Origin: Roseiarcus sp963823165
Lineage (GTDB): Bacteria; Pseudomonadota; Alphaproteobacteria; Rhizobiales; Beijerinckiaceae
Assembly (NCBI GenBank): GCA_963823165.1
Contig: CAWGKV010000024.1
Location: 62,001 to 126,000, forward strand
DNA length: 64,000 nt
Direction of reading: 5' to 3'
The translations under genes were made by a program, and so were the position numbers. The notes beneath the pieces are model-generated. The model did no database searches and was not told the origin of the DNA. It saw only the letters and a program-made list of their open reading frames with translations. This document shows positions 35,112 through 43,534 of this stretch, one piece after another (the first letter of the stretch is position 1; the number at the start of each line of letters is the position of its first letter).

Positions 35112-35911
35112 ACCGCTCGCGCGTCGCGGCCATCGTGCTGAGGATCTTCTATCTCTATCGCGGCAGTCCACAGCGGGTCTTCCCGATCTTCGTCTGGGTC
35201 GCGGTCGACATCCTGCTCTGGGGCTTCCTCACCCGCTACCTCAACTCCGTCTCGAACGCGCAGGTCAATTTCGTTCCGGCGCTGCTCGGGGCAGTGCTGC
35301 TCTGGGACTTTCTCACCCGCGTCATGCAGGGCGTGACGATGGCCTTCTTCGAGGACGTGTGGACGCGCAATTTCCTCAATATCTTCGCGACCCCGCTGCG
35401 GACCTCCGAATATCTGACCGGGCTCATTGTCGTGGCCGTCTGTACGAGCTGCCTGAGCCTCGTCGCCATGGTGATCTTTGCGCGCGCAGCCTTCGGCCTG
35501 TCGTTCCTGACTTACGGGACGGGGCTCGCGCCGTTCCTGGCCGTGCTGTTCGTGACCGGGATCGCCTTGGGTGTGGCCGCCACGGCGATATCGCTGCGCC
35601 TCGGGCCGGCGTCCGAATGGCTCATCTGGCCGATTCCGATGATCCTCTCTCCCTTCGCCGGAGTCTTCTATCCGGTTGCCGTTTTGCCGGCATGGATGCA
35701 GGCGATCGCCGCGCTTCTGCCGCCGTCCTACGTGTTCGAGGGTATGCGCGCGGTCGTCAGGGGCGAGCGCGCGCCATGGGACAAGCTGGCGCTCGGCGGA
35801 GGGCTCGCGCTCCTCTATCTTGCCCTCGCCTGCCTCTTCTTCATGGCGGTCTACCGCACCGCCATCCGGAGCGGCCTCATCGCCCGTTACAGCGCCGAGA
35901 CGGTGAGCTAG
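35108..35911 (+). CDS. ABC-2 type exporter permease
   Basis: A 267-residue protein with about six membrane segments in the ABC-2 arrangement. The family's PLRTSEYLTG cytoplasmic element and the late ILSPFAGVFYPVAVLP with PPSYVFEGMRAV are clear. It overlaps the ATPase gene by four bases. The two genes form a complete half-transporter operon; there is no adaptor or substrate gene nearby. Confidence 0.9.
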   Translation: MNRSRVAAIVLRIFYLYRGSPQRVFPIFVWVAVDILLWGFLTRYLNSVSNAQVNFVPALLGAVLLWDFLTRVMQGVTMAFFEDVWTRNFLNIFATPLRTSEYLTGLIVVAVCTSCLSLVAMVIFARAAFGLSFLTYGTGLAPFLAVLFVTGIALGVAATAISLRLGPASEWLIWPIPMILSPFAGVFYPVAVLPAWMQAIAALLPPSYVFEGMRAVVRGERAPWDKLALGGGLALLYLALACLFFMAVYRTAIRSGLIARYSAETVS

Positions 35912-36422
35912 GAAGACTGAGCGCGCCAGCGGCTCGATCACTATGCCCGCCAATACTTACGATCAAGGCCGAGATCGGGACGCGTCCGTCCGCACCGTGA
36001 AACCCGGTTGCGGCGGTTTGCGACCGAGATTATGCAGCCGGAGGCAGTTATAGTGCAAAAAAACAACAGTCGCGCCAATTTTGCGCCGACTGAAGGCTTA
36101 AAAATTGATGCTCGACGCAGCTCAGCCTAGGATGGGCCTACGATGAGCTATCATCGTATGCCCTCCTTGGGCGTTTCCTCCCTAGACTGAGGCTGCTTTC
36201 GAGTGGCCTCTTTTTGTACCGCGAGAGTAAAGCCCAGCCCTCAAGCGAGGGCAAGCCCTTTTTCCGAATTCAGTGGCGCCGATGCAACGTGGGGCGTCGC
36301 GAACTCTTCGCGCTACAAATGGAATGATCCTGCGGCACTTGCGCCGGGAGCGCCGGATGGGCAAAGTGTGGCCGGATTCGGGCTGGGTCGAACAGTCCAG
36401 GGCTTGAGCGCGGGGCGCGGGA
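35912..36422. other. Intergenic region with a strong hairpin
   Basis: No gene is supported in these 510 bases. A near-perfect hairpin lies at 36134-36163 (listed separately). Further right, GCCCT-N6-AGGGC at 36237-36252 is followed seven bases later by five Ts, a weak terminator-like signal. Confidence 0.5.
36134..36163. other. Hairpin of unknown role
   Basis: TACGATGA-GCTA-TCATCGTA pairs over eight bases around a tetraloop, and beyond a single mismatch GGGC pairs with GCCC. No T-run follows, so it is not a classic intrinsic terminator. It could be part of a small RNA or a protein-binding site. Confidence 0.5.
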
Positions 36423-36662
36423 ATGCGAATTTTGGGCCTGATCGGCATTCTGCTGGCGCTGTCCGGCTGCGCGAACGAGCGGTCCATCGCCTTCATCTAT
36501 TACCCGACGCGGCCGGCCGGAGACATCTTTCCGCCCCCATACGAATTCGCGGCCGAGGCGCAGAAGGAATGCTCGAAATACGGGCTGGTCGCCGTCCACG
36601 ACTGGGAGAGCGTAACCGACTTCCAGAGGGTGCGGTCATTCTGGAGATGCGTGCCTCGCTGA
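36423..36662 (+). CDS. Small lipoprotein of unknown function
   Basis: A 79-residue protein. MRILGLIGILLALSGCAN is a lipoprotein signal with lipobox LSGC, so Cys16 would be lipidated. The mature part is 64 residues with two further cysteines (EAQKECSK and FWRCVPR) that could pair. No family is recognised. It stands alone, convergent with the TonB-like gene across a REP array. Confidence 0.65.
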   Translation: MRILGLIGILLALSGCANERSIAFIYYPTRPAGDIFPPPYEFAAEAQKECSKYGLVAVHDWESVTDFQRVRSFWRCVPR

Positions 36663-36671
36663 GGCTCGAGC

Positions 36672-36979
36672 CCTGTAGCCGCGCGCGGTGAGCATGGCTG
36701 GCGCGGTCAGCGCCCCGGCCCTGTCCGGCCCTGTAGCCGCGCGCGTTGAGCGCGGCTGGCGCGGTCAGCGCCCGCGCCTACAAGAGCCGCGCGCGTTGAG
36801 CGCGGCCGACGCGGTCAGCGCCCCGGCCCTGTAGCCGCGCGCGGTGAGCGCGGCTGCGCGGTCAGCGCCCCGGCCCTGTAGCCGTGCGCGGTGAGCGCGG
36901 CTAGGCGCGGTCAGCGCCCGCGCCGACAAAAGCCGCGCGCGGTGAGCGCGGCTGGCGCGGTCAGCGACCGCGTCTACAG
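36672..36979. repeat. REP palindrome array of a second subfamily
   Basis: About six units in tandem. A unit reads GTAG, CCGCGCGCGTTGAGCGCGG, then TGGCGCGGTCAGCGCC and, in some, CGCGCCTAC. It resembles the units around the RAYT genes, but the second hairpin is changed (GGTCAGCG for GACCAGCGGTC). No RAYT gene adjoins it. It fills the gap between two convergent genes. Confidence 0.8.
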
Positions 36980-36981
36980 CC

Positions 36982-37932
36982 CTAGCGCCCGTATGTCAGC
37001 CGCATCGATCGCGGCTGCCAGCCGGGCGGCGCCGGGTAAGGCGCGGCCTCCGCGATCGCCGTCATGACCGCCATGTCCAGGCTCGGAGATCCGCTCGACA
37101 TCATCAGCCTGCGCTGGACGAGATTGCCCGATTCGTCGACCGCGAACACGATCGCCCCGCCCCTGCTCGGCGCTTTGTTCGGCGGCGGGCGGAAATGCGA
37201 GCGGATCATCCCGTAGACAATCGTAAAATACCGCGTGTCGGCGCTGCCTCCGACGATCGGTGATTCCGTCGCCGCATGGGCGAACTGATATTGCGGCAGC
37301 TCGTCGGGCGACGGAAGGGGCACGCCCGGAGGAGCCTTCGCCGCCGGCGCCGGCGGAGGGGCTGGCCTAGGCTCGACTTTCTCGGCAGGAGGCGTCGCGT
37401 CGGCCTCCGCGGACGAAGGCGAGGGCGCGGCCGGTTGTTCGGCCTCCGGGACGGGCTTCGTCTCCGGCGGCGGCGGAGATTCGGCCTTCTTCTCCTGGGC
37501 GGCGGGCGGCTGCTCGGATTGCTGGGGAGCCCCGGCGCTCTGGGACGGCTCCGGCTTCGGGGCGGGCGCCGTCGTCTTCTTGTCCGGAGACTCGCGGTTC
37601 GCCTTTTCCTGCGTCGCTGCGCTAGGCGCGTCGTAAGCGGGCCGCTCGTCGTCCGGCTGGGGCGGAGGCGGCGGCTTTTCCTGCGGCTTCGGGGGCGGGG
37701 GCGGCGGGGGCGGCGGCTCGACCACGACCTCGATCGGAATCTCCTGGAGCGGCGGCGCGGGGGCGGGCGAGAGCCAGTAAAAGACCAGCAGCCCCAGCGG
37801 AATCAGCAAATGCAGCAAAGCCGCCGCGAGAACGGCGAACGCAAGACCCCGCCGTTCGGCGGCGCTCGGCGCCGTCGGCTGAACGAGATGATCGAGCGGC
37901 TCGGCGCTTATCGAAGCGTCGGACGGCGACAT
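36982..37932 (-). CDS. TonB-family protein
   Basis: A 316-residue protein starting at 37932 (MSPSDASISAEP). One membrane segment (LAFAVLAAALLHLLIPLG) near residues 28-52 is followed by a long Pro/Glu/Lys-rich spacer with runs of prolines, and a C-terminal TonB-like domain (GAIVFAVDESGNLVQRRLMMSSGSPSLD). Such proteins transmit proton-motive force to outer-membrane receptors or serve as TolA-like parts. No exbB/exbD or receptor lies nearby. The PYPAPPG segment near the end replaces the usual PFPPPP. Function by family. Confidence 0.85.
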   Translation of the reverse strand: MSPSDASISAEPLDHLVQPTAPSAAERRGLAFAVLAAALLHLLIPLGLLVFYWLSPAPAPPLQEIPIEVVVEPPPPPPPPPKPQEKPPPPPQPDDERPAYDAPSAATQEKANRESPDKKTTAPAPKPEPSQSAGAPQQSEQPPAAQEKKAESPPPPETKPVPEAEQPAAPSPSSAEADATPPAEKVEPRPAPPPAPAAKAPPGVPLPSPDELPQYQFAHAATESPIVGGSADTRYFTIVYGMIRSHFRPPPNKAPSRGGAIVFAVDESGNLVQRRLMMSSGSPSLDMAVMTAIAEAAPYPAPPGWQPRSMRLTYGR

Positions 37933-38116
37933 GTCTATTTTGCGCGACTCCCCGCCAACATCGGAGTCCTTCCATCGTCCATCGCCGCGCCGCCGGTCAA
38001 TGGTCTCGGAAGCCGCAGGGTTCAAAGGGACGTGAGGCCGTCCGATTCGCGGGCGCCGAAGGTCGCTGCCGCTTTGCGGGCATTTTCTCAGCCCGGGGAA
38101 AGAGGCGACACTCCGG

Positions 38117-39295
38117 CTACAGCTCGGACTCGATCGCCCGCAGCAACCGGAAACGCATCTCGCCGTCATTGTTCGCGAGCGAGATCACGAAACGGACCCG
38201 CCCGTGGGTCGCGGTGTCGGCATAGCCGGCGAGCGTGCGGACCCCCTCCATAGTGCCGGTCTTGTTCATGCCGCCGTCATGGCCGCGCAGCAGGTCAGCG
38301 TGAGGCGCGAAGAGCTCGAGCACCTTGGCGAGGCCGCGGGCCGTGAAGCGGTTGTCGCGGCTGATGCCCGAGCCCTCCTCGAGATGGATGGCCCCAGCCA
38401 GGCCCTGCGCGGCGAGCATCTCGTTCGCGACCTCGAGCGACTTCTCGAGGCTGACCGGACCGCCGAGGCGCCGGCCGCCGATCTCCAGGAAGACCTGGTT
38501 GGCGATGTAGTTGTTCGAAGCGCGCAGCAGCTCGACGAGGATCTCCGACAAGGGGCGCGACCGGTGAACGTAAACCGGCTGCAGGCCCTGCGGCACGCTT
38601 CCGGTCGAAATCTTGCCCTTCACGCTGCCGCCGGCCCGCTCGATGAACGCGGCGATCAGCTCGCCGGCATATTGGAGGCTGACCGCGGGGTCTTGGGCGA
38701 GGCTGATGCGACCGCTTCCGCCAGGGCCCCGCGCCCGGAACTGGGCGATCGCCAACGGAGTGATCGGCGTCTGCTTCTCGGCGGAGCGCACCTTGTTGCC
38801 GCTGCGCACGGCGTAGACCGTGTTGAAGTTCACCGCCAGCGCCGAGTTCAGCGCATCGTAGGCCTCGCCGTCATTCTCGATCCCCGGAATGCGGAGGTTC
38901 GAAGGATAGTAGCTCGCGTCGAGCACGATTCCGGCGATCGGCGCCTTGCCGACCGCTGCGACGAGCTCGGTCGCGAGCGGCGCCAGCTCTTCCGAGATCA
39001 AGAAGGGATCGCCGCCTCCGCGCACGTAGAGCACCCGCTTGTCGTCGAGGTAGAAGCGGGTCTCGAAGCGGTAGTCGCCGCCCAGGACTTCCGTCGCCAG
39101 CCAAGCCGTCACGATCTTGGTGACCGAGGCCGGGACGAAGGGCTCGTCGGCGTTTTGGGCCACCAGCTCGGCGCCCTCGGCGTCCACGACCAGCACCAAT
39201 CCGGACGGAGCGAGGGCCGCGACCTTCTCCTTGACGCCGGCCAGGGCCGGGGCGGGGAGCAGGAGCAAAGCAAGGACGAGCAGGCGAAACAACAT
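38117..39295 (-). CDS. dacB: D-alanyl-D-alanine carboxypeptidase/endopeptidase (PBP4, DacB type)
   Basis: A 392-residue exported class C low-molecular-weight penicillin-binding protein. The signal peptide ends at PALAG (residue ~19). The catalytic motifs are complete: SVTK (57-60), SNN (260-262) and KTGT (345-348). It trims or cuts cross-links in periplasmic peptidoglycan. It is somewhat shorter than E. coli PBP4, lacking part of the inserted domain. It sits 156 bases from the divergent glutamate racemase gene, another cell-wall enzyme, but is not in an operon with it. Confidence 0.93.
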   Translation of the reverse strand: MLFRLLVLALLLLPAPALAGVKEKVAALAPSGLVLVVDAEGAELVAQNADEPFVPASVTKIVTAWLATEVLGGDYRFETRFYLDDKRVLYVRGGGDPFLISEELAPLATELVAAVGKAPIAGIVLDASYYPSNLRIPGIENDGEAYDALNSALAVNFNTVYAVRSGNKVRSAEKQTPITPLAIAQFRARGPGGSGRISLAQDPAVSLQYAGELIAAFIERAGGSVKGKISTGSVPQGLQPVYVHRSRPLSEILVELLRASNNYIANQVFLEIGGRRLGGPVSLEKSLEVANEMLAAQGLAGAIHLEEGSGISRDNRFTARGLAKVLELFAPHADLLRGHDGGMNKTGTMEGVRTLAGYADTATHGRVRFVISLANNDGEMRFRLLRAIESEL

Positions 39296-39451
39296 GGCGA
39301 CTCCGGCGCGGTCTGCAACTTGCGGACCTATGGCAGTAATGCGTGAGGTCTGTCAGATCGCAGGATTCCCCCTCATAGCGCAACCGGCGCCTTCAGCCGG
39401 CGAGCGCAAAATGTCGAGCAGGGCGGGCCCCGTGAGGCCGCGCGGATCACG

Positions 39452-40390
39452 ATGGCGTGCGGCTTATGCGTGAAACTCGAGCCTTTGCCGAGCCGGACAG
39501 TTTGTCGTAAGGCGTTCGACGCGCCGCTCGCGAACCTGCGGAGCGATGGGGTTGCCGTGGGGCAAAATATTGGCCGTGCGCCGCGCGCGCTGGTGTTCGA
39601 TTCGGGTCTCGGCGGCCTGACGGTGCTCGGCGAGATCAGGCGGGTCCGCCCGGATGTCGACATCGTCTATGTCGCCGACGACGCGGCTTTTCCCTACGGG
39701 CGGCTCAGCGAGGCGGAGCTCGTCGCGCGGGTCGAGACGGTGATGGCCCGGACAATCGCGGACTTTTCGCCCGACATCGTCGTCGTCGCCTGCAGCACCG
39801 CTTCCACGCTCGCTCTTCCGCGCTTGCGGGCCGCCTATCCTCAACCGTTCGTCGGCGTGGTTCCGGCGATCAAGCCGGCGGCCAAGGCCTCGCGCTCCGG
39901 GCTGATCAGCGTGCTCGCGACCCGCGGCACGGTGGCGCGCGATTACACTCACGCGCTCGTGCGCGAGCATGCCGCCAATTGCGAGGTGACCCTCGTCGGC
40001 TCGGCCGCGCTCGCCCCTATCGCGGAGCGCACGATGCGCGGGGAGGCGGTGGACGACGCCGAAATCGCACGGGAAATCGCGCCCTGTTTCGTCGAGGCGA
40101 GGGCCAGGCGCACGGATCATGTCGTCCTAGCCTGCACCCACTTTCCTCTGCTGATCGGCGCGCTCGAGCGGCTCGCGCCCTGGCCGGTCGCCTTTGTCGA
40201 TCCCGCTCCCGCGATTGCGCGGCGGCTCGATTCGCTGCTCGGCGCCGCGCAGGCCCGCGTTGGCGACGATCGCGCCGGCGCCATCGTTTTTACCAGCGGC
40301 GCTGACCCGCAGCCGAGCCTGCAAAAGGCCTTGCTTCGGTACGGATTGAAGTTTACCCCCACGGCGGCGATCAGCTGCGCGCCCGCCTGA
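39452..40390 (+). CDS. murI: Glutamate racemase
   Basis: A 312-residue enzyme making D-glutamate for peptidoglycan. The two catalytic cysteines are in VVACSTAST and LACTHFPLL, and the phosphate-site-like FDSGLGGLTVL opens the core. A leader of about 45 residues precedes the core; a start at GTG (in VAVGQNIG, about 39558) after GGAG is also reasonable and would give a protein of more usual length. It is divergent from the PBP4 gene. Confidence 0.93.
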   Translation: MACGLCVKLEPLPSRTVCRKAFDAPLANLRSDGVAVGQNIGRAPRALVFDSGLGGLTVLGEIRRVRPDVDIVYVADDAAFPYGRLSEAELVARVETVMARTIADFSPDIVVVACSTASTLALPRLRAAYPQPFVGVVPAIKPAAKASRSGLISVLATRGTVARDYTHALVREHAANCEVTLVGSAALAPIAERTMRGEAVDDAEIAREIAPCFVEARARRTDHVVLACTHFPLLIGALERLAPWPVAFVDPAPAIARRLDSLLGAAQARVGDDRAGAIVFTSGADPQPSLQKALLRYGLKFTPTAAISCAPA

Positions 40391-40482
40391 CAGGCGTCGG
40401 CGGAGCCTGAAGCATGATTCTCAACGCGATCGCGTCCTCTCGATGAAGAGCGCCAGTCGATCATTCGGAAAGGCCATTGCCT

Positions 40483-43140
40483 ATGCGCACCTCGGTCGGG
40501 CAGCCGGTTCGCCTCGTCGACTATCGCCCCCCGGACTTCCTGATCAATTCGGTCGATCTGGACATATCGCTCGACCGCAACGCGACGCGCGTCGTTTCGA
40601 CCCTGGCGATCAGTCCCAATCCGGCCGGCCGCGCCGGCGCCGACCTTGCGCTCGACGGCGATGAGCTCGTTTTCGTTGCCGCGGAGCTGGACGGCAAGCC
40701 CCTGGGGCCGGGAAGCTTCGAGGCGAGCCCGGCCCAGTTCCTGCTTCCGGGCCCGCCGCAGCGGCCCTTCACGCTCAGGATAGAGACGCGCCTCGATCCC
40801 ACGGCCAACACCAAGCTGATGGGCCTTTATCGCTCCGGCTCCGCCTATTGCACGCAGTGCGAGGCGGAGGGCTTTCGCCGCATCGCCTACTTTCTCGATC
40901 GTCCCGACGTGCTCTCGACATACCGCGTGCGCCTGGAGGCGGACCGCGCCGAAGCGCCGGTTCTGCTCTCCAACGGGAACCTCGAAAGCGCAGGAGAGTC
41001 GGACGCCGCGGGGCGACACTGGGCGCTCTGGAGCGATCCGCACAGGAAGCCGTGCTATCTCTTCGCGCTGGTCGCGGGCGATCTGGCGCATGTTTCCGAT
41101 TCCTTCGTCACCGCCTCGGGACGCGATGTGGCCCTCGCCATTTACGTCGAGCCGGGCCGCGAGGAGCGCGCGCAATACGCGATGGACGGCCTCAAGCGTG
41201 CGATGGCCTGGGACGAGCGCGTCTACGGACGGGAATACGACCTCGACGTCTTCAACATCGTCGCCGTCTCCGATTTCAATATGGGGGCGATGGAGAACAA
41301 GGGCCTCAACATCTTCAACGACAAGTACGTCCTCGCCTCGCAACAGACCGCGACCGACGACGACTACGCGAGCATCGAGGGGGTGATCGCGCACGAATAT
41401 TTCCACAACTGGACGGGCAACCGCGTGACCTGCCGCGACTGGTTCCAGCTCTGCCTGAAGGAGGGCCTGACGGTCTTCCGCGACCAGGAATTCTCCGCCG
41501 ACATGCGTTCGGCGCCGGTGAAGCGCATCGCCGAGGTGCGCTCCTTGCGGTCGGCGCAGTTCCCCGAGGACGCCGGCCCGCTCGCGCACAATGTGAGGCC
41601 CGAAGTCTACAACGAGATCAGCAACTTCTACACCGCGACGGTCTACCAGAAGGGCGCCGAGGTGATCCGGATGCTGAAGCGCCTGATCGGCGCCGACGCC
41701 TTCCGGGCGGGGATGGACATGTACTTCCATCGCTACGACGGACAAGCGGCCACCGTCGAGGACTTCATCGGCTGCTTCGCCGACGTTTCGGGACGCGACC
41801 TCAGCCGGTTCATGCGCTGGTACACCCAGGCCGGCACGCCGAGGGTGACGGTGCGCACCGCCTACGACGCCGCGGCGAAGGCCTACCGCGTCGAGATCCA
41901 CCAGGCGCTGGCGCCGACGCCGGGGCAGGCGACGAAAATGCCGATGACGATGCCGATTGCGCTCGGCCTGGTCGATCCGCATGGCGGCGAATTCGCCCTT
42001 TCCTCTGCCGAGGCCAGTCCCGAAGAGATTGCCGGGGGGGTCTTCGAGCTCAACGACGCCGAGCGGTCGATCGTGTTTCGCGACGTTCCCCGGAGGCCGA
42101 CGCTTTCCTTCCTGCGCGGATTCTCCGCGCCGGTGCGCGTCGACGACGACCTCACGGAAGAGGATCTCATCGTCCTGTCGCGGCACGACAGCGACAATTT
42201 CAATCGTTGGCAGGCGCTGCAAAGCCTGGCGACGCGCGTGTTGCTGCGGGGAGTCGCCGCAATTCGCGCCGGCCGCGCGCCGGAGCGAAACGACGGCCTC
42301 TTTTCGGCTTTCGGGGCGTTGATCGAGGACGCGCGCGCAGGCCGCATCGACCCGGCTTTCGGCGCGCAGGCGATGACGCTTCCGACGGAAGCGGACATCG
42401 CCCGCGAAATCGGGGAGGATGTGGATCCGGATGCGATCTACGCCGCCCGCAAGACGCTGCGCGGCGCCCTCGGCCGCATGCACGGGAAAGCGCTCGCAGA
42501 CTTGCACGAATGGCTGGCCGACGCCGGGTCTTTCAGCCCGGACGCGGGGCCGGCCGGCCGGCGGGCTCTGCGCAATGTCGCGCTCGCCTTGTTCGCCGAT
42601 GGAGACATCATCGAAGGGCTCGAGCGGGCGCACCGGCAACTCGCCGAGGCCGACAACATGACCGAGCGCTTCGGCGCCCTGACCCAGATTGTCCTCAAGC
42701 CGAACGCCGGACGGGAGCGCGCCTCGGACGCCTTCAGCCGGCGCTACGCCATGGAGCCGCTCATTCTGGACAAGTGGTTCGCCCTGAATGCGCAGATCCC
42801 CGAGCGGGAAACGCTCGACCGCGTGCGGGCGCTGATGAACCATCGAGGCTTCTCGATGTCCAATCCGAACCGCGTGCGGGCGCTCATCGGCGGGTTCACC
42901 GCCAATCACACGCAATTCAACCGCGCCGATGGAGCGGGCTTCGCTTTCCTCGAGGAGATCGTCGTCGCTCTCGACCCGACCAATCCTCAGATCGCGGCGC
43001 GCTTGCTCACCGCGATGCGGTCATGGCGCTCGCTCGAGCGAACGAGGCGAAGCATGGCCGAAGCGATGCTGAATCGGATCGCCGCGCGACCCGCGCTGTC
43101 GCCGGACGTGCGCGACATCGTAACGCGCAGCCTGGCGTAG
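40483..43140 (+). CDS. pepN: Aminopeptidase N (M1 family)
   Basis: An 885-residue zinc aminopeptidase. GAMEN substrate-binding motif at about residue 269, zinc site HEYFHNW at about 304 with the third ligand Glu in LKEGLTVFRDQEF 19 residues on, and a C-terminal helical domain. Length equals E. coli PepN. The ATG at 40483 follows GGAAAGG; a TTG two codons upstream is possible. It acts in cytosolic peptide turnover. It starts 92 bases after murI, perhaps under the same promoter. Confidence 0.96.
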   Translation: MRTSVGQPVRLVDYRPPDFLINSVDLDISLDRNATRVVSTLAISPNPAGRAGADLALDGDELVFVAAELDGKPLGPGSFEASPAQFLLPGPPQRPFTLRIETRLDPTANTKLMGLYRSGSAYCTQCEAEGFRRIAYFLDRPDVLSTYRVRLEADRAEAPVLLSNGNLESAGESDAAGRHWALWSDPHRKPCYLFALVAGDLAHVSDSFVTASGRDVALAIYVEPGREERAQYAMDGLKRAMAWDERVYGREYDLDVFNIVAVSDFNMGAMENKGLNIFNDKYVLASQQTATDDDYASIEGVIAHEYFHNWTGNRVTCRDWFQLCLKEGLTVFRDQEFSADMRSAPVKRIAEVRSLRSAQFPEDAGPLAHNVRPEVYNEISNFYTATVYQKGAEVIRMLKRLIGADAFRAGMDMYFHRYDGQAATVEDFIGCFADVSGRDLSRFMRWYTQAGTPRVTVRTAYDAAAKAYRVEIHQALAPTPGQATKMPMTMPIALGLVDPHGGEFALSSAEASPEEIAGGVFELNDAERSIVFRDVPRRPTLSFLRGFSAPVRVDDDLTEEDLIVLSRHDSDNFNRWQALQSLATRVLLRGVAAIRAGRAPERNDGLFSAFGALIEDARAGRIDPAFGAQAMTLPTEADIAREIGEDVDPDAIYAARKTLRGALGRMHGKALADLHEWLADAGSFSPDAGPAGRRALRNVALALFADGDIIEGLERAHRQLAEADNMTERFGALTQIVLKPNAGRERASDAFSRRYAMEPLILDKWFALNAQIPERETLDRVRALMNHRGFSMSNPNRVRALIGGFTANHTQFNRADGAGFAFLEEIVVALDPTNPQIAARLLTAMRSWRSLERTRRSMAEAMLNRIAARPALSPDVRDIVTRSLA

Positions 43141-43534
43141 AAGGCCCTCGACTGCGGCCGGGATAGTCGCCGTCCCGTGGCGTGATTCGGCCAAAGAGAA
43201 TGGGTTGTCCGTGCGTCAGCAGCAACCTGTCGCGCCCGCAAGAGCGGGGAGTCCATCCGCCGGCTCGGACGCGCCTGGACCCTGGTTTCGCGGGGGTGAC
43301 AAGGCAAGCTGGTTTCAAACTGGATGAAGCGGACCGTTCGCCGCTTGACCTGACGTTGCGGGCGCTTTTCTCGGCGCCCTATCGCCGGCGGCGTCGTTCT
43401 CCCGCTGCCCGCAAATTTCATCCGGATCGTCCGTCAAGGGCTGGACAAAGATTCGCACAAGGATTCTTATCTTAGTGATTCGGGTTGAACGGCTGGTTTG
43501 ACCGAATTGATTTGGCAAGGTCTTGGGAGCGACG
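43141..43534. other. Intergenic region, nothing found
   Basis: Nearly 400 bases between pepN and the histidine kinase. No gene or repeat was recognised. The ribosome site GGGAG of the kinase lies at the right end. Confidence 0.5.

Noticed and set aside
40117..42915. A 932-codon minus-strand frame opposite pepN
   Set aside because: It mirrors the codon structure of pepN; no motif or start site supports it.
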